From Bacteroidota bacterium (GTDB taxonomy: Bacteria; Bacteroidota; Bacteroidia; Chitinophagales; LD1): a stretch of 64,000 nt of DNA. Position numbers and translations under genes: made by a program. The DNA lies in NCBI GenBank assembly GCA_018267365.1, contig JAFDYQ010000007.1:1-64000 (forward strand), read 5' to 3'. The first letter of the stretch is position 1, and each line of letters starts with the position of its first letter. This document shows positions 16,076 through 24,133 of this stretch, in pieces. The notes beneath the pieces were generated by a model. That model saw nothing but the letters and a program-made list of their open reading frames with translations, was not told the DNA's origin and made no database searches.

Positions 16076-16852
16076 ATGGTTTTAGTAGATACACATGCCC
16101 ACATCTACGGTGAGCAGTTTGATAGTGATATAGATAAAGTACTCCAGCGTGCCTACCACAGTGGCATAGAGAAGATATTCCTTCCCGCTATAGATCATGA
16201 GACACATGACAGGTTGCTGAAGCTCTGCCAGCTCTCTACTGGCAAGCAAGCCATCTATCCTATGATGGGGGTACACCCCTGCAGTATCAATGAAAACTAT
16301 AAGCAGGAACTGGATACTGCGCAGCAGTATTTAGATAACGGAACAAAATACTATGCTGTAGGCGAGATAGGTCTTGACTTTTATTGGGATGTGACGCACA
16401 AAGAGCAGCAGTTTGAGGCGTTTGAGATACAGATAGGCTGGGCCATAGAGCGGGGGCTGCCCATCGTGATCCACTCGCGCAAGTCTACCTATGATTGCAT
16501 AGAGGTTTTGAAAAAGTATAAGGGTAAGATCAAAGGCATCTTCCATTGTTTCAGCGGCTCCGTGGAGGAGGCGCGCGAGATCATCAAACTCGACTTTATG
16601 CTCGGAATAGGCGGTGTGGTGACATACAAAAATGCCGGACTCAAAGAAGTGCTCAAAGAAATAGGCCTCACTCAGGTAGTGCTCGAGACAGATGCGCCAT
16701 ACCTCACACCTGCACCCTATCGCGGCAAGCGCAATGAGCCCTCCTATATCCGGATCATAGCAGAGGAGGTGGCAGCTGTGACTGGCCTGAGCCTGGCGCA
16801 GGTAGCGGAGATCACGACTGCCAATGCGCTCGAAGTGTTTCAGCTATCATAG
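16076..16852 (+). CDS. tatD: TatD-family metal-dependent hydrolase (DNase)
   Basis: The 258-residue TIM-barrel hydrolase has the TatD signatures: DTHAHIYG at the N-terminus (two metal-binding histidines), GEIGLDFYW near residue 98, IHSRKS near 140, FHCFSGS near 165 and LETDAPYLTP near 205. TatD/YcfH proteins have 3'-5' exonuclease or endonuclease activity and are linked to DNA repair and tRNA quality control. It follows the deacetylase by 15 bases and is closed by a strong bidirectional terminator. Confidence 0.95.
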   Translation: MVLVDTHAHIYGEQFDSDIDKVLQRAYHSGIEKIFLPAIDHETHDRLLKLCQLSTGKQAIYPMMGVHPCSINENYKQELDTAQQYLDNGTKYYAVGEIGLDFYWDVTHKEQQFEAFEIQIGWAIERGLPIVIHSRKSTYDCIEVLKKYKGKIKGIFHCFSGSVEEAREIIKLDFMLGIGGVVTYKNAGLKEVLKEIGLTQVVLETDAPYLTPAPYRGKRNEPSYIRIIAEEVAAVTGLSLAQVAEITTANALEVFQLS

Positions 16853-16861
16853 TGTGGCAAT

Positions 16862-16897
16862 AAAAAAGGAGTGCGATATGCTCGCACTCCTTTTTTT
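16862..16897 (+). terminator. Bidirectional rho-independent terminator
   Basis: A perfect 9-bp stem (GGAGTGCGA at 16868-16876, TCGCACTCC at 16882-16890) with a 5-base loop is flanked by six A on the left and seven T on the right. It is therefore symmetrical and serves both tatD (plus) and the tail-fibre-type gene (minus). Confidence 0.93.
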
Positions 16898-16918
16898 GTA
16901 AATAGCTCTGGGTTTTTC

Positions 16919-18232
16919 TTACTTGCTCAGAGCTGATATTTTCTGCTGTAGCTCATCTACCTGCTTTTGCAGTTTCTCTATGATGGCTTGCTGCTCTTGT
17001 ATAGCTTTGACCATCACAGGCGTAAACTCTGAATACTTCACTCCATAAGAGTCTGCATATTCACTGGTCATTTTGCCAGTCTCCTTGTCTACTGTAGTAG
17101 CAGAGTGGATCACCAGATCAGGTATTGTGTTGCTTACTTCCTGGGCAGAGAAGCCATAGTTTATACCTGTGCCTAGGCGCAGCTTTTCATCTTTCCATGT
17201 ATAGGATATAGGCTTGAGCTGCATCACTGCACTGAGGCCGGGCGCGAGAGGTTGGATGTTTGTCTTGAAGCGCTCATCTGACGTTTGGATGGTGCCATTC
17301 GTAGCCCATACTGCTGTCCAGCGACTGCCACTGGCACCGAGGGACATGACGTTGTCATTGGTGGGACGGAAGGTGTTGGACGAACCATCCATCAGCATCT
17401 TAGAGTTGGTGGCAGACAGAGAGGTGGTAGGGGCCGCGCTATAGAGGAAGCTCAGATATGAGCCACCATTTGCTATGGCGTTATACGGCCCACCAGATGA
17501 ATTGGCCAACCCTACAGCAGTCCATCCGTTTTGATTGCCTATGTTGATGATATCATTAACGGATGATACGACCTCCAGGTTGGTAGCAGGAAATTGTGTT
17601 CCAATACCTACACGTCCTATTGAGTCGATGGTAACTTTAGGTGTTGCCTGAATGGTCAGGTTTAGGCTGCCAAGAGTATTGCTAGCCCCTGTGCCAAAGT
17701 CTACATCCTCATTTTTGCCAGAGTAGCTACCCAGATATCCCCTATAGTTACCTCCTTCATAGAAGCCCCACCACAGGCTGGAAGCCCCGCTGCCTATGAG
17801 GCCGGCACCACCACTGCTGGTAGCCTGTACAGCGTTGGCCCCTTGTGCGTATGGTACAGATACCAGCTTCGTAGGGCTACCTACTGCTACATAGCTGGTG
17901 CCACCGGCAGGGTCCATTTCTACTAGTGCATAGCGGTCTCCGCTCAGCCAGTTGATAGCGGTCATGGAGCCTGTCACTGGAGTACCTGCGCCGATCTGGA
18001 GTGTGTAGAGGCCATACGCATTAGTAGTCACTGTCTGTGTCTCTGTATAGAGCGCAGTGGGTGTGCCATCTTGTATGGTGATCCTTAGCCCCAGTGCCTG
18101 ATTGGCCAGCGGCTGGCCTGAGCCATTGCGGGCTATACCCTGGTAGTTGAGCAGTTGTGGTACTTGAGCATACATGATGCCTGACCACAGCATGGCCAGA
18201 GCTATTATTATGGTATTGATATATTTTTTCAT
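16919..18232 (-). CDS. Secreted protein with S74 tail-fibre chaperone domain
   Basis: The 437-residue protein has a signal peptide (cut near residue 22, after MYAQ). It is followed by a Bacteroidota-type N-terminal domain (LLNYQGIARNGSGQPL...GLRITI, up to ~residue 130). The middle resembles phage tail-fibre shaft sequence (VGIGT-type strands). The C-terminal ~110 residues are a peptidase S74 intramolecular chaperone: SDERFKTNIQPL, then YGFSAQEV, ending in a coiled coil (QQAIIEKLQKQVDELQQ). In phage fibres this domain drives trimerisation and then cleaves itself off. Here the host is a secreted cell-surface protein, not a phage module; no other phage genes are near. It lies 24 bases after the next gene and is probably cotranscribed with it. 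Confidence 0.85.
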   Translation of the reverse strand: MKKYINTIIIALAMLWSGIMYAQVPQLLNYQGIARNGSGQPLANQALGLRITIQDGTPTALYTETQTVTTNAYGLYTLQIGAGTPVTGSMTAINWLSGDRYALVEMDPAGGTSYVAVGSPTKLVSVPYAQGANAVQATSSGGAGLIGSGASSLWWGFYEGGNYRGYLGSYSGKNEDVDFGTGASNTLGSLNLTIQATPKVTIDSIGRVGIGTQFPATNLEVVSSVNDIINIGNQNGWTAVGLANSSGGPYNAIANGGSYLSFLYSAAPTTSLSATNSKMLMDGSSNTFRPTNDNVMSLGASGSRWTAVWATNGTIQTSDERFKTNIQPLAPGLSAVMQLKPISYTWKDEKLRLGTGINYGFSAQEVSNTIPDLVIHSATTVDKETGKMTSEYADSYGVKYSEFTPVMVKAIQEQQAIIEKLQKQVDELQQKISALSK

Positions 18233-18256
18233 GATTATCGATTTTGGTTTTAGGGA

Positions 18257-18775
18257 TTACTGAATTTTCTGGACTTTAAAATTGTTTTCAGAGGTGGTGC
18301 CACTCTTGCCTGCCACAGATACATGCAGGACATAGTTGCCGGCTGCCATACTGGCCAGGGAAAGTGTTTTCAGGTCATTGCCTGGGCCTACAGATATCTC
18401 CTGCTGTAGCACGGCCTTGCCCGTCATATCTGTGAGAGAGCAGGATAGTATCTCACCCTCCTTAAACTGAGTCTGGAGGGTCAGGACATCCCGGGTAGGG
18501 TTGGGGTACACCTGTAGCTGGCTACTGGTGAGGACTAGAGGGTCATGAATTCCGTTGGGGCTTGCAGATGGCTGCAGTAGCCCCTGTGTGACGACCAGGT
18601 TGGCACTGGTGTAGGTGCTGATGAGCAGCATCTCACCGATAGACCACTCCTGCGTGTTGCCGGCTACCACAGCGCTTCCGCCAGCGCTATTGAAAGCGAC
18701 AGGCCCGAGGCTCTGTGACCATACCGGGATGCTGCCCCCGAGGGCAGCGAGCAGTAGGACAGTTTTTTTATTCAT
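18257..18775 (-). CDS. Small T9SS type A sorting-domain protein
   Basis: From the ATG at 18775 (MNKKTVLLLAALGGSIPVWS) the protein is 172 residues with a clear signal peptide. After a short domain beginning with AFNSAGGSAVVAGNTQEWSIGEM it has the T9SS type A C-terminal domain: QVYPNPTRDVLTL near the middle, GNYVLHV, and a basic C-terminal end. The longer reading frame, reaching back to 18856, adds a non-signal-like segment that overlaps the promoter region and is rejected. The pair with the S74-domain gene is common in Bacteroidota; I infer that both are exported surface proteins. Confidence 0.85.
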   Translation of the reverse strand: MNKKTVLLLAALGGSIPVWSQSLGPVAFNSAGGSAVVAGNTQEWSIGEMLLISTYTSANLVVTQGLLQPSASPNGIHDPLVLTSSQLQVYPNPTRDVLTLQTQFKEGEILSCSLTDMTGKAVLQQEISVGPGNDLKTLSLASMAAGNYVLHVSVAGKSGTTSENNFKVQKIQ

Positions 18776-18906
18776 AAAATGATGGTTTTGACTAAAGGTA
18801 CGGCGATGCGCATGACAAAAGCAAATGAGGAACGCTAAATTTCCGGGATAATTCAAATCGTGCGAAATCTGTCAATTTAGTTGCGTATCTTCGCCGTCCA
18901 TTTCCT

Positions 18907-18993
18907 AGAGAGGTGTCCGAGTGGTTGAAGGAGCACGCCTGGAAAGTGTGTATACGTGAAAGCGTATCGAGGGTTCGAATCCCTTCCTCTCTG
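18907..18993 (+). tRNA. tRNA-Ser (anticodon GGA)
   Basis: The 87-base cloverleaf has acceptor arms AGAGAGG (18907-18913) and CCTCTCT (18986-18992), with discriminator G at 18993, as expected for serine. The anticodon stem is CACGC/GTGTG with loop CTGGAAA, so the anticodon GGA is at 18941-18943 and reads UCC/UCU codons. A long variable arm (TATACGTGAAAGCGTAT) follows, as in all type II serine tRNAs. The T arm is GAGGGTTCGAATCCC. CCA is not encoded. Confidence 0.95.
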
Positions 18994-18998
18994 CAAAC

Positions 18999-19118
18999 AG
19001 AAAAAACCAACGATTACCTAAAAGGATTTTCGTAGAGGAGTGAAAAATGAAAGGCTGCCTTTCGTTTTTCGCGTATTGTAGAAAATCCGGCACGATAGTA
19101 CGATCGTTGGTTTTTTCT
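18999..19118 (+). other. Large three-tier stem structure, candidate RNA or palindromic element
   Basis: Three nested inverted repeats share one axis. The outer is a perfect 16-bp pair (18999-19014 with 19103-19118), core ACCAACGAT/ATCGTTGGT. The middle is GGATTTTC (19024-19031) with GAAAATCC (19081-19088). The inner is a 13-bp pair (19042-19054 with 19058-19070), perfect except for one pair that would be G-U in RNA, with a 3-base loop. The whole would fold into one ~120-base arm ending in a T run, so it could be a long terminator for tRNA-Ser, a small RNA, or a palindromic mobile element. I do not recognise a known RNA family. Confidence 0.6.
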
Positions 19119-19152
19119 ATTTGATACTCCTCCTTCGGGATCAGCCGTAGCT

Positions 19153-19201
19153 AATCCCTTCCTCTCTGCAAATAAAAAAGCAACGATCCCGTTTGAGGAT
19201 T
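19153..19201 (+). repeat. Partial second copy of the tRNA-Ser 3' end
   Basis: The 20 bases 19153-19172 (AATCCCTTCCTCTCTGCAAA) are identical to 18978-18997, which are the last 16 bases of the tRNA-Ser gene plus four bases of flank. Similarity continues further right: AAAAAAGCAACGAT...GAGGATTTA resembles the AAAAAACCAACGAT...AAGGATTTT that follows the tRNA. The copies are 175 bases apart. This is what an attachment-site duplication or an old tandem duplication of the tRNA end would leave. Confidence 0.75.
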
Positions 19202-19213
19202 TACTTTTTTTAA

Positions 19214-19243
19214 AAAAACCGCACTGCCGCGGGTTTTTGTTTT
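19214..19243 (+). terminator. Terminator-like hairpin
   Basis: AAACCGC pairs with GCGG(G)TTT around a six-base loop, with one bulged G, and is followed by TTTTTGTTTT. It would end transcripts coming from tRNA-Ser and isolates the efflux operon to the right. Confidence 0.55.
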
Positions 19244-19304
19244 AGAGGCAGTCGATCCTGGCAGAGTTTTGACCCTCCTTTGTTTTTCTTTATTTTTACA
19301 TCGG

Positions 19305-19682
19305 ATGAAAGCTTATGTAAGTACATTTTTATTATTTACGCTCCTTCTTAATCAGACGGAGTTGCATCAGCTTTCGCGTCTGCCTCGCCTTTTCTCTCAT
19401 TATTCGCAGCATAGAGCTATCCAGCCGGATCTGTCGGTATGGTCCTTTCTGTATATGCACTACTCTACAGATCGCACGCATGATAATGAGGATAATAATC
19501 TCCCTTTTAAATCTGATGAAGCTGTTTTCCATTTTATACCTGCCTTCTCTACGGCACCTCCGGCACAGAATGAGGTGGTGCTCAGACTGGATACCAGGTC
19601 TACCCCTGCGCTGGAGTACGATCCATCCTTCACTCCTACTGACGCCGCCAGCCTGATCTGGCAGCCACCTAAAGTTTCCTGA
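19305..19682 (+). CDS. Small exported protein leading the metal-efflux operon
   Basis: From the ATG at 19305 (MKAYVSTFLLFTLLLNQTEL) the protein is 125 residues with an N-terminal hydrophobic segment. It has an HQL-rich start (ELHQLSRLPRLFSHY), a histidine/aspartate-rich middle (MHYSTDRTHDNEDNNLPFK) and a proline-rich tail. Small proteins with the same opening and an acidic His-containing stretch are found ahead of CusA/CzcA genes in other Bacteroidota (recalled, not searched), so a metal-binding accessory role is plausible but unproven. It ends 80 bases before the CusA-TolC gene. Confidence 0.75.
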   Translation: MKAYVSTFLLFTLLLNQTELHQLSRLPRLFSHYSQHRAIQPDLSVWSFLYMHYSTDRTHDNEDNNLPFKSDEAVFHFIPAFSTAPPAQNEVVLRLDTRSTPALEYDPSFTPTDAASLIWQPPKVS

Positions 19683-19762
19683 TCGTTATCCTTTTTTGCC
19701 ACGCCTGTCAGCATAGCTGATAGGCTGATGTGTTTTTTATCTCTCGATCAGAATCATTTTTT

Positions 19763-22700
19763 ATGTTGAAATATATTATCGGATTTTCTATCCGCAATAA
19801 GCTCATAATAGGCTTATTCACTTTAGGTCTTATCATATATGGAGCGCTGAGCTTACGTTCCCTGCCTATAGATGCGGTGCCTGATATTACCAATAACCAG
19901 GTATTAGTCATTACCAGCTCACCCTCACTGGGCGCGGCAGACATAGAGCGCGTCATCACCTTTCCTATAGAGATGGCTACGCGCAATATCCCCGGTATCA
20001 TAGAGCAGCGTTCTTTTTCGCGTTTTGGTTTGTCGCTCGTCACTATAGTATTTGATGACAAAACGGATGTCTACTGGGCCCGGCAGCAGATAGCAGAGCG
20101 CCTCGTGCAGGTACAGGGCGAGCTACCACCCGGACTGGGCACTCCCACTCTGGGGCCGGTCACTACCGGCCTGGGCGAGATATTTCAGTATGTGGTCAGG
20201 CCCAGGCCCGGCTATGAAAACAGATATTCAGATGTGGAATTGCGCACCATACAGGATTGGATCGTGCGAAAGCAACTACTCGGCACCAAAGGCATAGCCG
20301 ATGTGAGTAGCTTTGGCGGACATCTGAAGCAATACGAGGTCGAGATAGACCCGGCTCGCCTCAGGGCGCATAGCCTGACCATACAGGATGTGATGGGTGC
20401 ACTGCAAAGAAACAACCAGAATACCGGAGGTGCATACATCGAGAAAGGACCGACTGTACTCTATATCCGTAGTGAGGGCCTGGTGAAAACTGAAGAGGAT
20501 ATCGGCACCATACCGGTCAGGACAGTAGCGCAGGGCGTGCCGCTGCTGATCCGGGATATCGCCAAAGTAAAGATCGGCTCTGCGATACGCTATGGCGCTA
20601 TGACCTATAACGACAAGGGTGAAGTAGCAGGAGGCATAGTCATGATGCTCAAGGGGGGAAACTCCTCAGAAGTGATCAAGGCCGTGAAGCAGCGCATAGC
20701 AGAGATACAAAAAACACTGCCGGAAGGTGTGGAGATAGAGGCATTTCTGGATAGGACCAAGATGGTCAATAATGCCATCTCTACAGTGGAAAAAAACCTG
20801 GTGGAAGGCGCACTGATAGTCATCTTTATCCTGGTCATTTTCCTCGGCAATATCCGGGCGGGTATGCTGGTGGCATCTGTCATCCCGCTCGCAATGCTGT
20901 TCGCCATTATCATGATGAATATTTTTGGCGTGAGTGGCAACCTGATGAGTCTGGGTGCGCTGGACTTTGGGCTCATAGTAGATGGGGCTGTGATCATCGT
21001 AGAGGCTGTGATGCACCGGCTGCATCAGGGCCATATACGCACCGGAGAGATCACCGGGGGCGAAATGGATGCAGAGGTAAACCACGCCGCGGGCAAAATG
21101 ATGAGCGCAGCAGTTTTTGGCCAGATCATTATCCTGATAGTATATCTGCCCATCCTTACGCTGGAGGGCATAGAAGGCAAAATGTTTAAACCTATGGCTG
21201 AGACAGTAGCATTTGCTATCGTGGGTGCCTTCATTCTGTCAGTCACATATGTGCCCATGATGGCATCTGTCGTTCTGAGCCGTCGCATCAGTAGCGCTCC
21301 ATCGCTGGCAGACAGGGCGATGGCTATAGTAGAACGCACATATGAGAAAATCCTGAAGACAGTCCTGCGTATGCCTGCTGTGATCATAGGTACTGCTCTT
21401 GTCCTCTTTCTAGCTGCTATAGGTATTTTATTTACCATGGGCGGCGAGTTCATCCCCAAGCTGGAGGAGGGCGATTTTGCCATAGATACACGTGTGCTGA
21501 CCGGTAGCTCGCTATCTACCAGTATTCACAGCACACAGCAGGCGGCACATATCCTGCTTGCACGCTTCCCCGAGGTAGAAAAAGTGGTGACAAAAATAGG
21601 CAGTGGAGAAATACCTACGGATCCGATGCCTATGGAGGCATCAGACATGATGGTAGTGCTGAAACCCAAAGCGGAATGGAAGTCAGCCAAAACATTTGAC
21701 GATCTGGCAGAAAAAATGAACAAAGCGCTGGAAGACGTGCCTGGCATCACTACCGGGTTTCAGTTTCCGGTGCAGATGCGGTTCAATGAGCTGATGACGG
21801 GTGGCCGGCAAGATGTCGTTTGCAAAATATTTGGTGACAACTTAGATACGCTCACTGCTTATTCCCGGCAGGTGGCTCAGCTGGTCAATAGCATAAAAGG
21901 GGCACGCGATCTCTACGTGGAGAGCGTGACCGGGCTGCCGCAGATAGTCATACACTATAATCGCGATGCGCTGGCCCAATACGGACTATCCGTAGCGGCG
22001 GTCAATGAGGTGATCAAGTCCTCTCTGGCGGGAGCAGCCTGTGGGATGGTGTATGAAGGTGAGAAGCGGTTTGACCTGGTAGTGCGTGTGGGGGAAAAAG
22101 ACAAAAGGGAACTGGCAGATATACAAAACCTTCTCGTACTCACTCCATCCGGACAGCAGCTACCTCTATATCAGGTAGCGGATGTACAGATACAGGTAGG
22201 CCCTAACCAGATACAGCGCGAAGATGCACAGCGCAGAATCAGCCTGGGCTTCAATGTACGCGGCAATGACGTACAGACTGTGGTGCAGGACCTGCAATCC
22301 CGCATCGCTGCCAAAGTCAAGTTGCCTCCCGGATATTATATGACCTATGGCGGGCAGTTTGAAAATCTCGTAGCCGCTAAAAAGCGTCTTAGTATCACCT
22401 TGCCGGTAGGCCTGCTTTTGATCTTTGTCATGCTTTTCTTTGCCTTTCACTCTGTCAGGCAGGGGTTGCTCATATTCTCTGCCATTCCTCTGTCAGCTAT
22501 TGGCGGAGTGTTGGCTCTTTGGCTCCGGGGTATGCCTTTTAGTATCTCTGCAGGGGTAGGCTTTATAGCACTCTTCGGGGTAGCCGTGCTCAATGGCATC
22601 GTACTGATATCAGAGTTCAATGCACTGCGCGACGAAGGGATCACAGACCTGACAGAGCGGATACTGACCGGCACACGCACACGCCTTCGTCCGGTACTGA

Positions 22701-24124
22701 TGACCGCAGCTGTAGCGTCCCTCGGCTTTCTACCTATGGCTATGAGCAGCGGAGCAGGTGCTGAGGTGCAGCGGCCACTGGCTACAGTCGTCATAGGCGG
22801 CCTTATTACTGCCACTCTGCTGACACTGATAGTGCTCCCGCTGATCTATGTATGGTCGGAGCGTAGAGGGCGAGGCCCTTCCACTGTTACTATGACGACA
22901 GCTATACTCGTGACATCAGGTATGCTATTGCCTTCCATACTTTCTGCACAGCCCACTATCTCCTTGCACCGGGCTATAGACAGCGCTATGCTGCGCAATC
23001 TATCCATACAGGCTTCGACCCTGCGCGTGAGCAGCTATCAGAACCTCGAGCACACCGCATGGGACCTGCCAGCCACCTCAGCTTCCGGCGAATACGGGCA
23101 AATCAATAGTATCTATCTTGATTCTAAGTTCAGTGTATCGCAGAGTATAGCTTTTCCATTGCTTTATACCGGACAAAAAGCGCTGTATCGTTCTCAGACG
23201 GGTATGGCTGAGGCTGAGCTGCAGATCAGCCGCAGAGACATAGAGCGACAGGTGGCCGGGATATACTATGATATGGTTTTACTACAGCAGAAGCGCAGGA
23301 TACTGGTAGATGCGGATAGTATGTACAGCACATTTGTCCGGCTGGAGACCGCACGCTATAGCGCCGGAGATATAGACGCCATAGAGAAGGCCGCATCCGA
23401 ATCTGCAGGCCGTCAGATCAGGATACAGCTGCAGCAGCTCGATGCAGACTATGCTGCGCTGCAGCTATCTCTCAGCAGGTTGATGCGCTCCAGTGTATTA
23501 TATGATCCCGCAGACACTATATTGAAACTGCAAACCCCTGTCCAGATCGATACAGCTCTTTATGAGCAGCACTTATCCATACAGTACATGTCCCGACAGG
23601 CTGAGTCGGCCCGGCATGAATGGCAGGTAGCACGCTGGAAGCTCCTGCCACAGTTTACCCTGGGCTATAGCAATCAGTCTATCAATGGCTATATGCGTAC
23701 CAGCGCCGGCGAGACTTACTACACAGCCTCCAGCAGGTTTCAGTCCGGATTTGTAGGAATAGGGATACCTGTTTTCTTCCAGGCCGGAGATGCACATATC
23801 CGGGCTGCGAGAGAGAACTATAAACGCGCCTTGGCAGAATATGAAGAGGTACGATCCCGAAAGAAGACAGAGAGACAAATACTCCTGCTACGGTATCAGA
23901 CTGCACTCCGCGGCCTGGAGCAATATGAGCTCACCTCTCTGCCGCAGGCACAAGCCATCCGCGCCGGTGCCAGCCGCCGGCTGCAGCAGGGATCCATCAA
24001 TTATATAGAATGGATGATGCTGGTAAATCAGTCTCTTTCTATCCGGACAGATTATCTCAGCGCCGTGGACCAATACAATAAGATAGTACTCGATCTCAGT
24101 ATTTATTTCAAAAGCAATCAATAG
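19763..24124 (+). CDS. CusA/CzcA-type RND metal efflux pump fused to a TolC-like channel
   Basis: From the ATG at 19763 (MLKYIIGFSIRNKLIIGL) the protein is 1453 residues. Residues 1 to ~1025 are a full heavy-metal RND pump with 12 transmembrane segments and two periplasmic halves. Visible are the CzcA opening (LPIDAVPDITNNQV) and the proton-relay helix LDFGLIVDGAVIIVE with its two aspartates and glutamate. Residues ~1035-1453 are an outer-membrane efflux protein (TolC/CusC fold, two helical-hairpin repeats). They begin with a signal-peptide-like hydrophobic stretch (AILVTSGMLLPSILSAQ), as if a separate gene had been joined. Such fusions are known in Bacteroidota. Substrate metal is not certain: Cu(I)/Ag(I) or Co/Zn/Cd. 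The upstream in-frame ATG at 19730 would break the membrane topology start. CusB follows after 9 bases. Confidence 0.93.
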   Translation: MLKYIIGFSIRNKLIIGLFTLGLIIYGALSLRSLPIDAVPDITNNQVLVITSSPSLGAADIERVITFPIEMATRNIPGIIEQRSFSRFGLSLVTIVFDDKTDVYWARQQIAERLVQVQGELPPGLGTPTLGPVTTGLGEIFQYVVRPRPGYENRYSDVELRTIQDWIVRKQLLGTKGIADVSSFGGHLKQYEVEIDPARLRAHSLTIQDVMGALQRNNQNTGGAYIEKGPTVLYIRSEGLVKTEEDIGTIPVRTVAQGVPLLIRDIAKVKIGSAIRYGAMTYNDKGEVAGGIVMMLKGGNSSEVIKAVKQRIAEIQKTLPEGVEIEAFLDRTKMVNNAISTVEKNLVEGALIVIFILVIFLGNIRAGMLVASVIPLAMLFAIIMMNIFGVSGNLMSLGALDFGLIVDGAVIIVEAVMHRLHQGHIRTGEITGGEMDAEVNHAAGKMMSAAVFGQIIILIVYLPILTLEGIEGKMFKPMAETVAFAIVGAFILSVTYVPMMASVVLSRRISSAPSLADRAMAIVERTYEKILKTVLRMPAVIIGTALVLFLAAIGILFTMGGEFIPKLEEGDFAIDTRVLTGSSLSTSIHSTQQAAHILLARFPEVEKVVTKIGSGEIPTDPMPMEASDMMVVLKPKAEWKSAKTFDDLAEKMNKALEDVPGITTGFQFPVQMRFNELMTGGRQDVVCKIFGDNLDTLTAYSRQVAQLVNSIKGARDLYVESVTGLPQIVIHYNRDALAQYGLSVAAVNEVIKSSLAGAACGMVYEGEKRFDLVVRVGEKDKRELADIQNLLVLTPSGQQLPLYQVADVQIQVGPNQIQREDAQRRISLGFNVRGNDVQTVVQDLQSRIAAKVKLPPGYYMTYGGQFENLVAAKKRLSITLPVGLLLIFVMLFFAFHSVRQGLLIFSAIPLSAIGGVLALWLRGMPFSISAGVGFIALFGVAVLNGIVLISEFNALRDEGITDLTERILTGTRTRLRPVLMTAAVASLGFLPMAMSSGAGAEVQRPLATVVIGGLITATLLTLIVLPLIYVWSERRGRGPSTVTMTTAILVTSGMLLPSILSAQPTISLHRAIDSAMLRNLSIQASTLRVSSYQNLEHTAWDLPATSASGEYGQINSIYLDSKFSVSQSIAFPLLYTGQKALYRSQTGMAEAELQISRRDIERQVAGIYYDMVLLQQKRRILVDADSMYSTFVRLETARYSAGDIDAIEKAASESAGRQIRIQLQQLDADYAALQLSLSRLMRSSVLYDPADTILKLQTPVQIDTALYEQHLSIQYMSRQAESARHEWQVARWKLLPQFTLGYSNQSINGYMRTSAGETYYTASSRFQSGFVGIGIPVFFQAGDAHIRAARENYKRALAEYEEVRSRKKTERQILLLRYQTALRGLEQYELTSLPQAQAIRAGASRRLQQGSINYIEWMMLVNQSLSIRTDYLSAVDQYNKIVLDLSIYFKSNQ

Positions 24125-24133
24125 ACATTTACA

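Larger units (their letters stand above)
18994..19304 (+). other. Structured gene-free region after tRNA-Ser
   Basis: This ~310-base stretch contains no gene. It holds a three-tier inverted repeat (18999-19118), a second copy of the last 17 bases of the tRNA gene plus flank (from 19153), and a terminator-like hairpin (19214-19243). The three are described separately. Confidence 0.8.
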
